Source: Peribacillus frigoritolerans
GTDB taxonomy: Bacteria > Bacillota > Bacilli > Bacillales > DSM-1321
NCBI RefSeq assembly: GCF_030676415.1
Contig: NZ_JAUUTW010000018.1
Location: 1-64,000 of the forward strand
Direction of reading: 5' to 3'
Length of the DNA: 64,000 nucleotides
A model generated the notes under the pieces. That model was not told where the DNA came from, made no database searches, and saw only the letters and a list, made by a program, of their open reading frames with translations. A program made the translations under genes and the position numbers. Positions 63,026 through 64,000 of this stretch are shown one piece after another (within the stretch, counting starts at the first letter, position 1; each line of letters starts with the position of its first letter).

Positions 63026-63571
63026 TTGAAGGAGTTGGAGCAGGCTGTAGCTGACGGGTACTCAGTAAAAATTCTTTACCATAAAAGTGGCGAAAAGCAA
63101 TTAAATTATAGATTGGTCGATCCGTACAGAATTATCTATTGGAATAATAAGTGGTATGTGATTGGATTTTGTCATCTTAGGGATGATATCCGTAGTTTTA
63201 GAGTAGATCGAATTGAAAGTCTAATGCTAACCGAAAATAAGTTTAACCGGCCAGAAAATTTTTCAGCACGTGACTTTTTTATGAAAAACCTCCTTCCAAC
63301 TATAGAAGATAAGGGAGGGAATACTTCTTTAGTTATTAATGGGAATACAAGGACGTTGGGAGATATTTGCCAACATTGGTTTTTAGGACATTATTTACAA
63401 GAACGGACTTCAAATCAAGCAGTATTTCTTCTTGAAAAGGATATGATACATACATATGTACCTTATTTACTTTTACCGTACGGTAAATCTATTCAAGTTA
63501 TTGAGCCAATAAGTCTAAAGAAAAGACTTATTGAAGTTCTGTCGGAATTAATAAAATTTCATCAAGTATGA
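63026..63571 (+). CDS. WYL-domain protein lacking its DNA-binding part
   Basis: The 181-residue product is the C-terminal part of a WYL-type regulator: YSVKILYHKSGEKQ, then DPYRIIYWNNKWYVIGFCHL and IRSFRVDRIESL form the WYL domain, followed by a WCX-like extension. Family members are usually about 300 residues with an N-terminal HTH, which is absent. The start is TTG with GGGAG 13 bases upstream, poorly spaced. It is either a 5'-truncated pseudogene or a free ligand-binding domain. The 200 bases before it hold no HTH. Confidence 0.7.
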   Translation: MKELEQAVADGYSVKILYHKSGEKQLNYRLVDPYRIIYWNNKWYVIGFCHLRDDIRSFRVDRIESLMLTENKFNRPENFSARDFFMKNLLPTIEDKGGNTSLVINGNTRTLGDICQHWFLGHYLQERTSNQAVFLLEKDMIHTYVPYLLLPYGKSIQVIEPISLKKRLIEVLSELIKFHQV

Positions 63572-63610
63572 TAACTTCCCTGACGTTAGCTGTCAGGGAA
63601 GTTATATTAT
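63571..63610. terminator. Strong palindromic terminator
   Basis: ATAACTTCCCTGAC pairs perfectly with GTCAGGGAAGTTAT around GTTAGCT, followed by an AT-rich tail. It overlaps the stop codon of the WYL gene. Confidence 0.85.
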
Positions 63611-63647
63611 AATTGGCTATATCAATTGTGATTGGGAGTGTTATTGG

Positions 63648-64000
63648 ATGCAAACAAAAAAAGTTTATCTATATGTATTTAACACAATGTCAGACTGGGA
63701 ATATGGATATTTAATTGCCGAACTAAACACAGGAAGATATTTCAAAAAAGATATAGCACCTTTAAAAGTAGTTACAGTAGGAGCTAATAAAGAAATTATT
63801 ACTACGATGGGGGGACTGAGCATAAAACCAGATATTCCCCTTGATGAGTGTACTCTTGAGAGTAAAGATCTTTTAGTTTTGCCTGGAGGGAATACTTGGG
63901 GAGAAGTTATTCATCAACCAATCATGAAAAAAATTGGCGAAGCTTTAAAGCTTGGCACTATTGTTGCTGCAATTTGTGGTGCAACTGAGGCCCTTGCGAA
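63648..64000 (+). CDS. DJ-1/PfpI-family protein, cut by the window end
   Basis: The first 117 residues of a DJ-1/PfpI glutamine-amidotransferase-like protein are present: KKVYLYVFNTMSDWEYGY, LLVLPGGNTWGE and the nucleophile elbow AAICGATEAL with its Cys. Such proteins include stress-response hydrolases and deglycase-like enzymes. GGGAGTG precedes the ATG. The remaining third lies beyond the window. Confidence 0.85.
   Translation, partial: MQTKKVYLYVFNTMSDWEYGYLIAELNTGRYFKKDIAPLKVVTVGANKEIITTMGGLSIKPDIPLDECTLESKDLLVLPGGNTWGEVIHQPIMKKIGEALKLGTIVAAICGATEALA

Noticed and set aside
1..64000. CRISPR arrays, tRNA or rRNA genes, T-box or riboswitch leaders
   Set aside because: No regularly spaced repeats, tRNA-like cloverleaf sequence, rRNA segments or recognisable leader motifs were seen by eye; a covariance-model scan would settle weak cases.

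Overview
The window looks like chromosome of a low-GC, spore-forming Bacillaceae, most like the Peribacillus (Bacillus simplex) group. Reasons: AGGAGG-type ribosome sites, frequent TTG/GTG starts, Roc/Ycg/Znu-type genes close to Bacillus versions, a spore-germination (GerA) gene fragment, and a GC-rich interspersed repeat of a kind common in these genomes. No rRNA, tRNA, CRISPR array, prophage or intact insertion sequence was seen. Genus is inferred from gene content only.

Layout. (1) 0.2-8.9 kb: an IclR regulator, divergent from a run of arginine-type genes: an amidinotransferase/DDAH-fold hydrolase, a broken DDAH 3' end, a RocB-like M20 peptidase, a YfcC carrier, an M20D amidohydrolase, an intact dimethylarginine dimethylaminohydrolase (DDAH) and a RocE-like permease. 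(2) 9-14 kb: assorted genes (SRPBCC, VOC, an AT-rich HEPN/zinc-ribbon protein, a YibE/F pair). (3) 14.3-22.2 kb: a sigma-54 activator divergent from a -24/-12 promoter that drives a one-TM small protein, an NCS1 transporter, a three-part haem N-demethylase (dimethylamine-monooxygenase type) and an aldehyde dehydrogenase. (4) 22.2-28.9 kb: a repeat-rich junction, then a second sigma-54 activator with a -24/-12 promoter, an Fe-alcohol dehydrogenase, a permease and a succinate-semialdehyde-type dehydrogenase, probably for a 4-hydroxybutyrate-like hydroxyacid. (5) 29-47.5 kb: ordinary accessory genes (MFS/TetR pair, HisJ, azoreductase, FAH, MarR, exported HAD phosphatase, tandem PepSY proteins, amino-acid ABC importer), with many decayed genes between them. 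(6) 47.5-63 kb: a zinc-starvation island with a Zur-like regulator, six Zur-box-like palindromes, two intact COG0523 GTPases, ZnuABC, FolE2, dCTP deaminase, MoaB, a SufU paralogue, a methyltransferase and a YcgR/YcgQ pair, plus relics of S14, ZnuA, a COG0523 GTPase and a staphylopine-type metallophore exporter. (7) A WYL protein without its HTH and a DJ-1/PfpI gene cut by the window end.

How the genes may work together. DDAH releases dimethylamine from dimethylarginine, and the demethylase about 11 kb downstream is of the family that oxidises dimethylamine. The two blocks could together use methylated arginine from turned-over protein: citrulline/arginine carbon through the Roc-like genes, dimethylamine through the demethylase. 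This link is inference. In the zinc island several genes are versions that do not need zinc (FolE2, Dcd, formerly S14), which fits zinc sparing alongside uptake and GTPase-mediated allocation.

A striking general feature is gene decay: at least eleven truncated, frameshifted or stop-interrupted genes, several beside intact paralogues.
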